From positions 103,216,158-103,280,157 of the forward strand of contig NC_085139.1 in the NCBI RefSeq assembly GCF_024139115.2: a DNA stretch of 64,000 nt, written 5' to 3'. The notes under the pieces were generated by a model. That model searched no databases, was not told the DNA's origin, and saw only the letters and a list, made by a program, of their open reading frames with translations. Made by a program: the position numbers and the translations under genes. The DNA comes from Armigeres subalbatus (taxonomy: Eukaryota > Arthropoda > Insecta > Diptera > Culicidae). Positions 45,191 to 57,200 of this stretch are shown here, piece by piece (position 1 is the stretch's first letter; every line of letters begins with the position of its first letter).

Positions 45191-45754
45191 TCTATGAATA
45201 ATTCGGGCTCTAGCTGGGGCGAAACGCTTCTCATTATAGTTGATTAATTACTGTAATTACGTCGCGAAGTTGTACTGGGGCACTAGATCCAAAAAAGATA
45301 ATATTTCCCTTGCTATTTAATTTACAGCGAAATTATTCTGAAAAAAAAAACAAATTTTCTGCAATTTTTTATCAATACCAAAGTGACGTTTCACAAATTA
45401 GCAACCCTGTATGGAAATTTAGCAACCCAGTATGGGGCGCTAAATTTGGAAACTCTCGGCTAATTTTGAGTTGCGTTCTTATTTTACATTCCTGTTTAGA
45501 TACCTCCGGTGTACAAGTGAGTCCCTATAATGGGCCCGGAAATAGCGATAGGGACCCAGATGGAGACTCTCGTGGAGGTGCTCTTAGTGTCGCTGGTAAT
45601 TTACTATGGAATGTGCTGTTTGATGATCGACAAACATAGAATATTTCAATTTTAATCCACTGAAGTCGATTTTTATACGGGCGATTCGTACGGTGTGAAT
45701 CAAAACCACGTGAATTCAAAAATCCGCGTTAAAATTGATTTTTTTTGCCATTGA
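45191..45754. other. Unassigned non-coding stretch
   Basis: A small direct duplication is visible near 45400-45450 (TAGCAACCC..GTATGG twice). No gene is recognisable. A 109-codon frame (45310-45639) has no domain. Confidence 0.4.
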
Positions 45755-45895
45755 TTTTTTCATCCACGCCGGTTCACGCCGCCGCCGCCGCCGCCGATAA
45801 AAGCCAACGGCGCGCCGCCGTGACGCCGCCGCCGCCGGGGCAAAAGTGACCACTACGCCGCCGCCGCCGATTATATGACCGGCGCACAGGTCTAA
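45755..45895. repeat. GCC-rich repeat element, copy 2 (reverse orientation)
   Basis: Contains runs of CGCCGCCGCC at 45778-45798, 45823-45838 and 45855-45869, and ends CGGCGCACAGGTCTA. Read on the minus strand it begins TAGACCTGTGCGCCG, like the copy at 38089, but the inner runs are then CGG rather than GCC, so the inside is inverted relative to the borders. Confidence 0.6.
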
Positions 45896-46621
45896 GTTCT
45901 GCTACTTTAGATTTAAAATGATAGTCAAACTCTACAGGTCTGTGCTTCAATAAAATACATATCTATAGACTGCTGTGTACATGTTACGTTCGTAGATAAA
46001 AGGAATATACTCCATGGAGATTAATGGGCTGTATTCCAGGAAGTTTGGAGACCTTAGAAGCAATAATGACCTGCAAAACGAGTATTTCACATACTTTAGA
46101 CATTAATCTACTACATAAATGTGAAATATTGCTGAAATGAAATGAAAATATTTTCGGCCACCTACTTGTATGGAGCCGTCCCATAGTGCGACGGTAGTAA
46201 AACATCCTAAAATGGCCCGATGAGAAAAAGAAATTATTTCATACAAAATGTTCCATACAAAAAAAAAATTCTCAAAGTTTCGCCTATGGTTTCCGTTCCA
46301 TTATTAATAACATGCTCCTATATCAATAACATTCGCAAAACAGTTTCGTTCACTGCTGAAAAAAATCACAAAAATGAGAAATAAAACAAATAAAACAATT
46401 TGCACACCAATTCTTTGTTTTTGAATGGTATTGATTTGGTTACATGGTATGAATTCAAGGAGCAGTTCCCCTATATTTTATCTTATAACCGCTGTATCTC
46501 AGAAACGATGGCACTTATTTTTGAAAAACCTGCCTATTTAAAAAAAATACAACTTTTTTGTCCATCATTTCTCAATTATGGCCCATAGTGCAAAAAATTA
46601 CACATATTGTTTACTACAATA
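45896..46621. other. Unassigned AT-rich stretch
   Basis: CAAACTCTACAGGTCTGTGC near 45928 also occurs at about 31106, so part of this stretch is a dispersed repeat. No gene is visible. Confidence 0.4.
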
Positions 46622-46745
46622 TAGGGCACTGCACGAAAACATCTCTTTCTCTTTCGTTCCTCATAAATTTTGACGTTTACTGGCCTTGTTGTTTTCTAAT
46701 TTCTTTGCAGCGAGAAAGAGACAAAGTAGTCCGTGCAGTGCCCTA
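46622..46745. mobile_element. 124-bp TA-type MITE
   Basis: TAGGGCACTGCACG at the left end is mirrored by CGTGCAGTGCCCTA at the right end. Inside, CTCTTTCTCTTTCG is roughly mirrored by CGAGAAAGAGAC. TA at both borders fits a TA duplication. Non-coding. Confidence 0.75.
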
Positions 46746-47026
46746 TTATCAAAAAACAAAAAAAAAAAAAGGTTGAAAAACTCGTGTTTGAGAAAATATA
46801 TTTTTGAGTTTCATTTTCAATGATTGTACAATTATTTTTCACAGTGTATGTTTTTACATACCCCTTATGATTAGCTAAACATTGTTGAAGACACCGAAAC
46901 GATCGACTGATCGAGCGGCTGTTCACCAAGGAGGTGCGGCTCCAACAGAGTCTGTTCTGGCATCCAGCGGCTGATTATGAAATGCTAGTCCCCGGAAGCT
47001 ATGCTTAAGATGGCAGTCCCACCCCG

Positions 47027-47620
47027 GTGGATAAGGAACCTTGGGCCAACGACCTACTGTTCCCGAAACATCAATTTGTTCGAGAATCCAATAATGAAAG
47101 AACACGGACTGATTTTACGGCGACGACTCTTAGCGCGAAACAACGGACACGGATAGGAACATGGAACGTTTTAACCCTAGCCCAGCAGGGTAAATTGGCA
47201 CAACTTGCCAATGAGGCACGCCGCATGAAGCTTGAGAACCGGGGACTGAGTCAGTCCGTTGGCCGAACTTTGGAGAACACAGAATGCCATCGGGACCAAT
47301 TCTGCTATACTCAAGTTACGAGGTGAACACGCTCCCCGGCATCGCGGAGTTGGCTTCCTACTAAGCGCTTAAGCACACTCTGCGCTTATGAAGTGGGAAC
47401 CTATAAGTGAAAGAATAATCGTTGCCAGATTTAGAACACATCTGCATCACCGGACCACATCTGCATCAGCCGAACATGGAAACGGAGCCTTCTTGATGTA
47501 CGGAATAAACGAGGCGCCGATATCCTGTCTGATCATCACCTCCTCATCGGCGAAATATGCCTGCGCATTGCGCGGATTCGTCGGCAGGAGAAGAAAGTTG
47601 TCAACACACGCTGACTGGAA
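47027..47620 (+). pseudogene. Endonuclease domain remnant of LINE copy 1
   Basis: RIGTWNVLTLAQQGKLAQLA at about 47150-47210 is the start of an apurinic-type endonuclease of LINEs, which nicks the target DNA. The frame runs to 47326 and then shifts. A second piece (MKWEPISERIIVARFRTH, 47388) belongs to the middle of the domain in another frame. The catalytic region with the expected GDLN and SDH motifs is missing or scrambled, so the domain is dead by deletion and frameshift. Confidence 0.65.
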
Positions 47621-47629
47621 GATGCCACG

Positions 47630-48070
47630 GTGATAGGGTCCTTCGTTGAAGAACTAGAGACGCGTGCTGCAGATATTCCGGAAGGTGGCAGCGTGGAAGA
47701 CCAATGGACCGCCATCAAGAATACTTTCATCGCCACCAGCGAGAACAATCTGGGCGAACTACGCACCCAGAGAAAACAATGGATTACCGATGAGACCTGG
47801 AGAAAGATAGAGGAGCGAAGAGAAGCCAAAGCCGCGATAGAGGGATCGAAAACCAGAGGAGCCAAAGTTTTAGCCCGTCAACGATACGCGGCTCTTGAGA
47901 AGGAAGTAAAACGCTCATGTCGACGGGACAAGCGAGCGTGGGCAGACTCTCTGGCCGACGAAGGAGAGAGAGCCGCCGCAACCGGGGACATTCGCCCCCC
48001 TCTACGATATCTCACGACGCTTAAGCGGGGCGAAGATGAATGCAACGATGCCTGTGAAAGACGCAAATGA
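47630..48070 (+). pseudogene. Linker region of LINE copy 1
   Basis: A 146-codon frame with a highly charged helical sequence (WRKIEERREAKAAIEGSKTR and onward), which in this LINE class connects the endonuclease to the reverse transcriptase. It ends at 48068 through a frameshift. The equivalent minus-strand region at 63740-64000 keeps the same order. There is no catalytic function of its own. Confidence 0.6.
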
Positions 48071-48251
48071 TCATCAGTTATTGACCGACCCAACTGACCA
48101 GCTGAAACGCTGGTTCGGGCACTTCGAACAACTTTTTCAAGTGCCAGCCAGGCCATGACCACCTCGGCATGATCTGCCTAGGATCCGACGTATAACACGC
48201 GTCAATACCGAAGCTCCATCACTGCTAGAGATTCAAACAGCCATCCAAAGC

Positions 48252-49460
48252 ATGAAATCGAATAAAGCTCCAGGGGTCGACCGCATATCAGCCGAGATGC
48301 TCAAAGCTGACCCCATGACATCCGCTCAACTACTGCATCGTTTATTTCGTAATATCTGGGACACCGCAACTTTCCCGGTCGACTGGATGCAAGGTATCTT
48401 AGTGAAGGTGCCCAAAAAGGGTGACCTGACTGTATGCGATAACTGGCGAGGCATTATGTTGCTGTGTATCGTTCTCAAAGTTCTGTGCAAAATTATCCTA
48501 GCCCGGATTCAGGAGAAGATCGATGCGACTCTCCGGCGGCAGCAAGCCGGATTCCGTGCCGGAAGATCCTGTGTGGACCATATTGTCACGCTCCGCATCA
48601 TTCTGGAGCAGGTCAACGAATTCCAAGAGTCCCTTTACTTGGTATTCATTGACTACGAAAAAGCTTTCGACCGTCTCAATCACGAGAATATGTGGGGCGC
48701 CCTGAGACGCAAGGGAGTTCCTGAGAAAATCATCGGCCTCATCGAGGCACAGTACGAGGCCTTCTCGTGTAGAGTGCTGCACAATGGGGTCTTGTCCGAC
48801 CCTATCCAGGTCGTAGCTGGTGTGAGGCAAGGATGTATTCTATCACCGTTACTGTTCCTCATCGTAATCGACGAGATTCTGGTAGATGCGATTGACCGTG
48901 AACCAAACCGCGGGCTGTTATGGCAGCCTATAACCATGGAGCACCTAAATGACTTCGAATTGGCGGATGATGTTGCACTCCTCGCGCAACGGCGCTCTGA
49001 TATGCAGAGTAAGATCAACGACCTTGCCGAGCGCTCCTCTTCGGCAGGTTTAGTCATCAACGTCAACAAAACCAAATCGTTGGATGTAAACACGGTGACT
49101 CCTTCCAGTTTCACCGGGCAACCAGTGGAGAATGTTGAAAGCTTCCAATATCTTGGTAGCCAAATGGCGTCAGACGGCGGTACCAAGATCGACATAGGCG
49201 CACGGATCAAGAAAGCAAGGGCTGCCTTTGCGAGTTTAAGAAGTATCTGGAAAAACAGGCAGATAAGTGAACGCTCAGTGGAGAACACTCAACGGCTGCT
49301 GGTAGGTGTTCACCAACAGATGCCTGCGGTATATAATTCGGACATGGTGGCCCCACAACTAGATCTCAAACAACGAGCTCCATCGTCGTTGTCATCAGAG
49401 GCCGATAGCAACAGAATTTCGGGATCGGAAGTGGGGCTGGGTCGGCCACACTTTACGTAG
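48252..49460 (+). pseudogene. Reverse transcriptase of LINE copy 1
   Basis: 402 codons: KSNKAPGVDRISAEMLKAD, NWRGIMLLCIVLKVL, QAGFRAGRSCVDHI, FIDYEKAFDR (motif A), AGVRQGCILSPLLF (motif B), and FELADDVALL (catalytic motif C, about residue 237). The thumb continues through FQYLGSQMASDGG to about residue 335. Then about 80 bp are missing compared with copy 2 and the frame goes out of phase (last about 60 residues are off-frame). The tail motif NEICKQALDWNP resumes in another frame at about 49470. The core reverse transcriptase is intact, but the protein is truncated at both ends. Confidence 0.85.
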
Positions 49461-49640
49461 GAGCGGAAACGAAATCTGTAAACAAGCATTAGACTGGAAC
49501 CCAGTGGGACATCGCATCAGAGGCAGAGCCAGAGGCTTTTGGCGGCGAAGCCTCAATAAAGAAATAAATGAAGTCAACCGAAATCTAACCTGGCAACAGG
49601 TTAAACCACCGGAGGTGTACAGGATCCATAAGTAAGTAAG
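49461..49640 (+). other. Out-of-frame C-terminal tail and 3' end of LINE copy 1
   Basis: Encodes the ICKQALDWNP and WRRSLNKEI parts of the tail in a shifted frame, lacks about 50 bp present in copy 2, and ends with a TAAG repeat (49627-49640), the simple-repeat 3' end shared with copy 2. Confidence 0.6.
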
Positions 49641-51884
49641 AAGTTCCGCCGTTGTTACGTACCTTGATTGATCCATTATAATTACGCATATTTGCACACA
49701 CAAGCTAAAAAATGTTCTACTTACAGGTTGATTTCCAACTTCAGAGGTTTCGACTGTTTTATTTTGTCTTCTGACCCAGTATGACTTCCTGTTGCATTTT
49801 GCTGCTAGTTGATCTTGTTGTAAATCAACACTAAGCTTGGCAGCTTGCCGGCTGCCGCCTCGCATTAATCGGCTGTGTACTTTATTAGCATATATGCAAC
49901 ATACAAACACAGCAGGACTGATTAAATCTCATTCTTACATTCGCCTGCCAGCCCAGGACTGCGCTCTATGATGACGGTGAATTACAATCTGGTGTCGTTG
50001 TTGTTTAATCTTCTCCAGTCGGCCCAGCCTCCTCGCGGTTCGGATTACTTCTCGTTTAGGTATGGCAAAGGCAGCGCGGTGGCGGTTGCATGCGATGACG
50101 ACGGCAGCCAGCAACCGTGCTAAGTGCATCACTTAGACTCCCATGTTTAGGAATTATGTCTAATTCTTCTCCACCTTTATCCATATCTAGGCTTTGGCGT
50201 TGATTCGTTTCGCTTTCCTTTGATTTGATTTGGAATCATCACCCGTCACTCTGTTGGTAATTCTGATGAATCGTCTTGCTGCAAAGAAGTGATCAACAAG
50301 TGTTCTGACCAGATTGATTGTGTTCTTCCACGTGGTTAACGCCGTCGTGATTCATCATTAACCCTGTAATGGTATCGCATCACGATCAAACATCCTACAC
50401 TGCGAAAAATACCTATAGTGGTTGTAGGGGCCATATGAACATACGGGGCAATATGAGTCACCCTCAATTTGAGCTTATTAACAAGTTTTATCATGTAAAA
50501 GCTATATTGTCTGTAAGAGAATGCTTCACATATGCCTCAACGTGAAAACCGTATTAAAATTTAATTCAAACATGAAAATGTAAAATTTCGCAGCATAGGT
50601 AGAATTATTATAAGATTTGAAGTCATAAATAAGTTTTTGACACAACACTGATTTTAATCAAGGTTAAAAATTCATCACAATCAAAAGATCTGTTATAATT
50701 GAATTTTGTACATACATGTTTGTACTGATACATATCTGAATTTATAAAAAAAAAACTTCCAAAACCGCTCTCTATGGGGAAATGTGGTCATATCTGCACA
50801 GAGTAAGGTGTTAGGCCTTAATATGCGAACAAGTTCAAATTTCATCTGCCGAATACTAGAATATTATCATCTATGTTAAATTCATTACGGATAAAATACA
50901 ACACCACATTACTGCGATTGGAACAGAAAAAATGTCAATGGTCATTTGAAATTGAATTGAAAAGTGGCTGTTCAAACGATAAAGAGTAGCAAACCGGTTC
51001 GGTCCGCTGTTGTGTGGTTTATTAATCTCAATATATTAGATGACTCTCACTTGCTGTAACGATTATAAATATATCAGTTTTTTTCAAGAATCATGGCATG
51101 GCATAAAAATTCTAATTTGGAGTTCTGACCCGTACGTAGAGTACGGCCTGTTCCCGGTATCCGCCACAGGGTTTCACTACACGCTGTACCTTCGCAGCCA
51201 GTTCCCTTTGATCTAGACCGCTACACTTTGACTCGGGCCGGTGGTGCGGCGCTTGACGGTGCTTGTTGGTGGCGGCGATGGCTGATGCTGGCGGTGGACT
51301 CGGGGTCGATCTGTCTCGACTAGGAAAAGCATTAAAAAGCTCACGTTGAATTTGAAATTGCGTACCTACACCCCTGCACGTGATGCCAACGTTGAAGTGT
51401 TAATCAGTATGCGCCACCTTAAGTCAACTGACTAAAACGCCCGTCCGCCAGCGCTAGCGGCAGCGATTGGTCCCGACTTCGCAGCGATCGCTTATCTCAA
51501 GCGAAAGTATTCCGTATAAGTTAGTTTCAGTTTGCAGTGAATTTACGACTCAGTTCCATGGAGCTGCAGCCCATCTGACATGACGGGCGAAGCCACGCAT
51601 ACGTGTCTGTTTACAAGGATTTTAATTACCATACGATAATTAACACGCCCCTTAAGTTGGATAAGGTTGTGACAGATCGGTAATGGCGCCACTACAAAGT
51701 TGCAATTAGTAAGACTAGACAAATTGCAAAGGAAAATGGCTCAGAACTTTTTAAGACGCTAATTTGTTTAGTGGACATAATAGTTTTTGTATTAATTCAA
51801 AATTATCACACTTTAGTAAAAGGGAAGTAAAATCAAGTAGTGATAATATATGAGATAGTATGAAGCGTCAGTGATACTGGAAGA
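49641..51884. other. Long unassigned stretch with a GC-richer patch
   Basis: No supported gene. A 171-codon minus frame at 49395-49910 partly overlaps the LINE in antisense and is a shadow. The patch 51120-51700 is richer in GC, lacks repeats that I recognise and may be a 5' exon, promoter region or transposon fragment. No initiator or coding signal is convincing. The rest is AT-rich. Confidence 0.4.
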
Positions 51885-52160
51885 ACCATGCGTTCACCAT
51901 TATTTCACATGTAATTGAGTCATACACCACCATTCGGGCGTTTTGTTCCAGGCCCATTTTGGAAAAAAAAATTCAATGCGTTAGAAAGTCACAAAACCTT
52001 GTTGTTTTGAATATATCATTGTGAAATGTGACTAGTTTTGTAAACTCTACATCCGCATGTTGAATTATTCTTGTTCTTTTTTGTTGGTTCGATTACTCTT
52101 GTATATATTAGTGAAAACATCAAAAAAGTTTAAGGAGTGAATTTTGGACTGTTTCCCCTA
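51885..52160. mobile_element. Partial reverse copy of the 26.8-kb TA-type MITE
   Basis: ATGCGTTCACCATTATTTCA and CAGGCCCATTTT here match the reverse complement of 27000-27085, and the end TTTTGGACTGTTTCCCCTA matches the terminal repeat of that element. The other end is missing or replaced, so this is a truncated copy in the opposite orientation. Confidence 0.65.
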
Positions 52161-52771
52161 CTTCTGTCATCTTTTACTAAAACTACTATGATTAAATAAC
52201 AAACGGCTGGTCCAACTTGAGCACCGTTGAATTTATGATTACAATCATGAACAAATCCCATAAAGGCAATGTTACGTTCGTAAACATGACACAAACAGAA
52301 AACGTGAACTTTAATGTTGATGTTGACAAGGTTTTTTGTTTGTTTACTAATTACAACTTTCTTTTCTTTCTTTGTTCCAGGTAAGCAATCAGGTGAAAAC
52401 GAAATGGGTAATCCACTAATCCTACGGAGCACGTTCACCGGCGTGTAGATTTACGTCACTTAAATCCGGCATGGTGGCGAAGCAAAGCCACCGTTCGGTG
52501 TTTTAGACGCCAGACAGGTGAGAGATTTAACCAGACGATATTGAAGAAAGCGTTGTTTTTTGTCGAGCGGGATGGTGTTTCCATTATTGGTGTGATTAAT
52601 TGCAACTGCTAGGCAAATGTTTTATGTAATCAGTGCTGGTGAATGTCATGATCATCATGTAACAACAAGAAAAAAGAAGCCGTTTCATTCTTAAGAAATC
52701 AAACGAAACTATTTCGAGCCTTTGTTCTTTATCGCATGATAAACACTCATTACGTGGATATTTGTATTGTG
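52161..52771. other. Unassigned non-coding stretch
   Basis: AT-rich DNA with no domain-bearing frame. A 102-codon minus frame at 52130-52438 has no recognisable domain and starts within the MITE remnant. Confidence 0.4.
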
Positions 52772-53706
52772 TTGCCTTTCTCGCATACCATATTGTACTG
52801 AATAGCTATATGTAGGTGGATTGATCTGGGCTTCAAATCAAATTGTCAAAATCTAAGAGTGTTCAATGTTTTAATTCACCTTTCACGCCAAAACTTTCTA
52901 TTAGCTAAATCAATTCTTTAATTTTAACTTTTCCGAAGAACGCATATTGTTTACGCCTTCAACTATTTTTTAAATTTCAAATAAAAAATGAAAACCCTGA
53001 TTAATCCACCTAGCTGTGTTGGTAGCTTTCTCGTGTAAAAAAATACTTAAAAATATGAGTGAGTGTTTTTTAGCGTGTTTTGCACATCTTCTCTTCTTTG
53101 TTGGCATTACATCCTCACACTGGGACAGAGCCGCCTCGCAGCTTAGTGTTCATTAAACACTTCCACAGTTATTAACTGCGAGGTTTCTAAGCCAAGTTAC
53201 CATTTCTGCATTCGTATATCATGAGGCTAACACGATGATACTTTTATGCCCAGGGAAGTCGAGACAATTTCCAATCCGAAAATTGTCTAGACCGGCACCG
53301 GGAATCGAACCCAGCCACCCTCAGCATGGTCTTGCTTTGTAGCCGCGCGTCTTACCGCACGGCTAAGGAGGGCCCCATAGAAAATAGTATTTTGGCCATA
53401 ACTTCTGATCACATCGTCCAATCTGGCCAATTTTCAATAGCAAACAATGGGACAGGATTCTCAGTCGAATGGAACTTGTTGCGAGTAATTTGGCCAATGC
53501 TAAGTTCCAAAAAGTGTGTCTACAAAATTTTGTACACATATACATATACACACACATACATACATACAAACAAACAGACATCACCTCAATTCGCCGAGCT
53601 GAGTCGATTGGTATATAATACTATGGGTCTCCGAGTCTTCTATAAAAAGTTTGGTTTTACAGTGATCTTATAGCCTTTACGTATACTTAGTATACGAGAA
53701 AGGCAA
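52772..53706. mobile_element. Inverted-repeat element interrupted by a SINE
   Basis: TTGCCTTTCTCGCATAC at the left end is mirrored by GTATACGAGAAAGGCAA at the right end (16 of 17). The right half contains CGCCGAGCTGAGTCGATTGG and ATACTATGGGTCTCCGAG, a mosquito dispersed repeat, and a small ATGT/ACAC microsatellite at 53530-53580. The Feilai-type SINE at 53087-53376 splits it. Without the SINE the element would be about 645 bp. No coding capacity. Confidence 0.65.
53087..53376 (-). mobile_element. Feilai-type tRNA-derived SINE
   Basis: Read on the minus strand: a tRNA-like head starting GGGCCCTCCTTAGCCGTGCG (A-box region), the B box GGTTCGATTCCCGGTGCC, a body with GGCATAAAAGTATCATCGTG, and a 3' part with TGAACACTAAGCTGCGAGGC and GTCCCAGTGTGAGGATG ending in an AAAGAAGAGAAG tail. 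This is the layout of the Feilai SINE of Aedes. SINEs are transcribed by RNA polymerase III from the internal boxes and use LINE proteins to move. Inserted inside the element at 52772-53706. Confidence 0.85.
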
Positions 53707-54180
53707 AAAAGTGCTGTTTTTGAAGTTTGGCCTAACATTTACCCGATTTTGGATTAACATCAGGTAGCAATGGAAATCCAATGCATTATTGGCAGTGGCT
53801 GATTTTCTACCCGCCGCTTCCACATCCAGGCGCTATCATATATGCGCAAATAGCCAGCATGAGTTAACCGCCAGAAATTTGTATGACGAAAGACATCTAA
53901 CGCGGGTTTTCTCAAAATTGGGAACTTTTCATGAAAAACTATTTGGTACCGGTTATGAAGGATGGTGTCCGCTACTACGCCTACCAAATATTTTTTCGAT
54001 TAAGGTGCTTAATTTTGAGAAATCGAACCTTAGATGCCTTTCGCCATACTGATTTCAGAAAGTTAACTCCTGGTGTGCCGCTGTAAGCACGCTCAAAGCA
54101 GGCGATTCATTGTAAACCTTATTCTAAGCAATTACTTGCTTATTATTTGCTAAAGATAAATACTCATGTAATGACGGGAA
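53707..54180. other. Unassigned non-coding stretch
   Basis: No feature recognised. Overlapping short frames on both strands at 53760-54052 have no domain. Confidence 0.4.
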
Positions 54181-54285
54181 TTGAAAAGCTTTCAATTAAT
54201 AACTAAGGAAATGCTAATAGAATATTAGGTTGAAAAGCAAGCCAAGCTCCAGTTGAAATGTAGAGCCATTGAAGAAGAAGAAGAA
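54181..54285 (+). mobile_element. SINE 3' fragment
   Basis: AAAGCTTTCAATTAATAACT, GGAAATGCTAATAGAATATT and CAGTTGAAATGTAGAGCCAT followed by a GAAGAAGAAGAAG tail match the 3' part of the SINE at 44351-44612. The 5' part is missing. It stands right next to the 3' end of the RTE element. Confidence 0.65.
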
Positions 54286-54289
54286 GTCC

Positions 54290-57200
54290 CATACCATTCA
54301 TTCATTTATTTAGTTAACATCTAAACAGATAACACTGAATCAACAATTTGACGCCACAATGCACGGTTCGAGGCCGCATCTCTCCATCCTCGGATACGCC
54401 CCACGCTCGCCAAGTTGTTCTGCACCTGGTCTGCCCATCTCGCTCGCTGCGCTCCACGCCGTCTCGTACCTGCCGGATCGGAAGCGAACACCATCTTTGC
54501 AGGGTTGCTGTCCGGCATTCTTGCAACATGTCCTGCCCATCGTACCCTTCCGGCTTTAGCTACCTTCTGGATACTGGGTTCGCCGTAGAGTTGGGCGAGC
54601 TCATGGTTCATTCTTCGCCGCCACACACCGTCTTCTTGCACACCGCCAAAGATGGTCCTAAGCACCCGTCTCTCGAATACTCCGAGTGCTTGCAAGTCCT
54701 CCTCGAGCATTGTCCATGTTTTATGTCCGTAGAGGACAACCGATCTTATTAACGTCTTGTACATGACACATTTGGTGCGGTGGCGAATCTTTTTCGACCG
54801 CAGTTTCTTGTGGAGCCCGTAGTAGGCCCGACTTCCACAGATGATGCGCCTTCGTATTTCACGACTAACGTTGTTGTCAGCCCTTAGCAAGGATCCGAGG
54901 TAGACGAATTCCTCGACCACCTCGAAGGTATCCCCGTCTATCGTAACACTGCTTCCCAGGCGGGTCCTGTCGCGCTCGGTTCCGCCCACAAGCATGTACT
55001 TTGTCTTTGACGCATTCACCACCAGTCCAACTTTTGTTGCTTCACGTTTCAGGCGGGTGTACAGTTCTGCCACCTTTGCAAATGTTCGGCCGACAATGTC
55101 CATGTCATCCGCGAAGCAAATAAATTGACTGGATCTGTTGAAAATCGTACCCCGGCTGTTACACCCGGCTCTCCGCATAACACCTTCTAGCGCAATGTTG
55201 AACAACAGGCACGAAAGTCCATCACCTTGTCTTAGTCCCCGGCGCGATTCGAACGAACTGGAGTGTTCGCCCGAAATCTTCACATCTTGCACACCATCCA
55301 CCGTTGCTTTGATCAGTCTGGTAAGCTTCCCAGGGAAGCTGTTCTCGTCCATAATTTTCCATAGCTCTACGCGGTCTATACTGTCGTATGCCGCCTTGAA
55401 ATCAACGAACAGATGGTGCGTTGGGATCTGGTATTCACGGCATTTTTGAAGGATTTGCCGTACAGTAAAGATCTGGTCCGTTGTCGAGCGGCCGTCAACG
55501 AAGCCGGCTTGATAATTTCCCACAAACTCGTTCACTAATAATGGTGACAAACGACGGAAGATGATCTGGGATATCACTTTGTAGGCGGCATTAAGGATGG
55601 TGATCGCTCGAAAGTTCTCACACTCCAGTTTGTCGCCTTTCTTGTAGATGGGGCATATAACCCCTTCCTTCCACTCCTCCGGTAGCTGTTCGGTTTCCCA
55701 GATTCTGACTATCAGTTTGTGCAGACAAGTGGCTAGCTTTTCCGGGCCCATCTTGATGAGCTCAGCTCCGATACCATCCTTACCAGCGGCTTTGTTGGTC
55801 TTTAGCTGTTGAATGGCATCCTTAACTTCCCTCAAGGTGGGGGCTGGTTGGCTTCCATCGTCCGCTGAACTGACGTAGTCATCTCCTCCGCTGCCTTGAC
55901 TTTCACTGGCTGTACTCTCAGCGCCATTCAGATGTTCCTCGTAGTGCTGCTTCCACCTTTCGATCACCACACGTTCGTCCGTCAAGATGCTCCCATCCTT
56001 ATCCCGGCACATTTCGGCTCGCGGCACGAAGCCTTTGCGGGATGCGTTGAGCTTCTGGTAGAACTTGCGTGTTTCTTGAGAACGGCACAGCTGTTCCATC
56101 TCCTCGCACTCCGCTTCTTCCAGGCGGCGTTTCTTCTCCTGAAAAAGGCGGGTCTGCTGTCTCCGCTTCCGTCTATAACGTTCCAGGTTCTGCCGGGTAC
56201 CTTGCTGCAGCGCGACCGCCCGCGCTGCGTCCTTCTCCTCCAGAATCTGTCTGCACTCTTCGTCGAACCAATCGTTCCGTCGACTTCGACCCATATACCC
56301 GACGTTGTTCTCCGCTGCGTCGTTAATGGCTGCTTTGACTGTATTCCAGCAGTATTCAAAAGGGGGGCCCCATCGAGCTCACCCTCTTCCGGCAACGCTG
56401 CCTCGAGATGCTGCGCGTATGCAGTGGCGACATCAGGTTGCTTCAGTCGCTCTAGGTCGTACCGCGGCGGTCGTCGGTACCGAACATTGTTGATGACGGA
56501 TAGTTTTGGGCGCAGTTTAACCATCACCAGATAGTGGTCAGAGTCAATGTTAGCGCCACGATATGTCCTGACGTCGATAATGTCGGAGAAGTGCCGTCCA
56601 TCAATCAGAACGTGGTCGATTTGTGATTCTGTCTGCAGTGGTGATCTACAGGTGTACCGATACGGGAGGCTGTATTGGAAGTAGGTGCTGCGAATGGCCA
56701 TATTCTTGGAGGCGGCGAAATCAATTAGTCGTAGGCCGTTTTCGTTCGTCAGCCGGTGAGCGCTGAACTTTCCAATAGTCGGTCTAAACTCCTCCTCTTG
56801 GCCAACCTGAGCGTTCAAATCTCCTATGATGATTTTGACGTCGTGGCTTGGGCAGCTGTCGTACTCACGTTCCAGCTGCGCGTAGAATGCGTCCTTATCA
56901 TCATCAGTGCTTCCGGAGTGTGGGCTATGGACGTTGATTATGCTGAAGTTGAAGAACCGGCCTTTGATCCTCAACCTGCACATTCTTTCATTGATCGGCC
57001 ACCACCCGATCACGCGCCTTTGCATATCGCCCATCACTATGAAAGCTGTTCCCAGCTCGTGTGTGTTGCCGCAGCTCTGGTAGATGGTATGATTACCTCT
57101 AAACGTTCGCACCATTGATCCCTTCCAACAAACCTCCTGCAGCGCTACGATGCCGAATCCACGGTCCTTGAGCACATCGGCGAGTATGCGTGTGCTCCCG

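Larger units (their letters stand above)
46890..49640 (+). mobile_element. Decayed LINE (RTE-superfamily type), copy 1
   Basis: The order is 5' leader, endonuclease start, linker, reverse transcriptase, C-terminal tail, and an end reading AGGATCCATAAGTAAGTAAG. A second copy of the same family lies in opposite orientation at 62036-64000, and the two agree closely in the reverse transcriptase part. Clade assignment (RTE-X-like or CR1-like) is inference from the endonuclease start GTWNVLTL and the LADD-type reverse transcriptase. Internal deletions have removed most of the endonuclease and part of the tail. Confidence 0.75.

Noticed and set aside
51400..51700. An LTR of a retrovirus-like element
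   Set aside because: No matching second LTR, primer-binding site or gag-pol frame is present in the window.
53290..53376. A tRNA gene on the minus strand
   Set aside because: The A and B boxes belong to the tRNA-derived head of the Feilai-type SINE, which continues into a SINE body and tail.
54348..57118. Several + strand frames of 60-212 codons
   Set aside because: They are antisense shadows of the RTE coding region on the minus strand.
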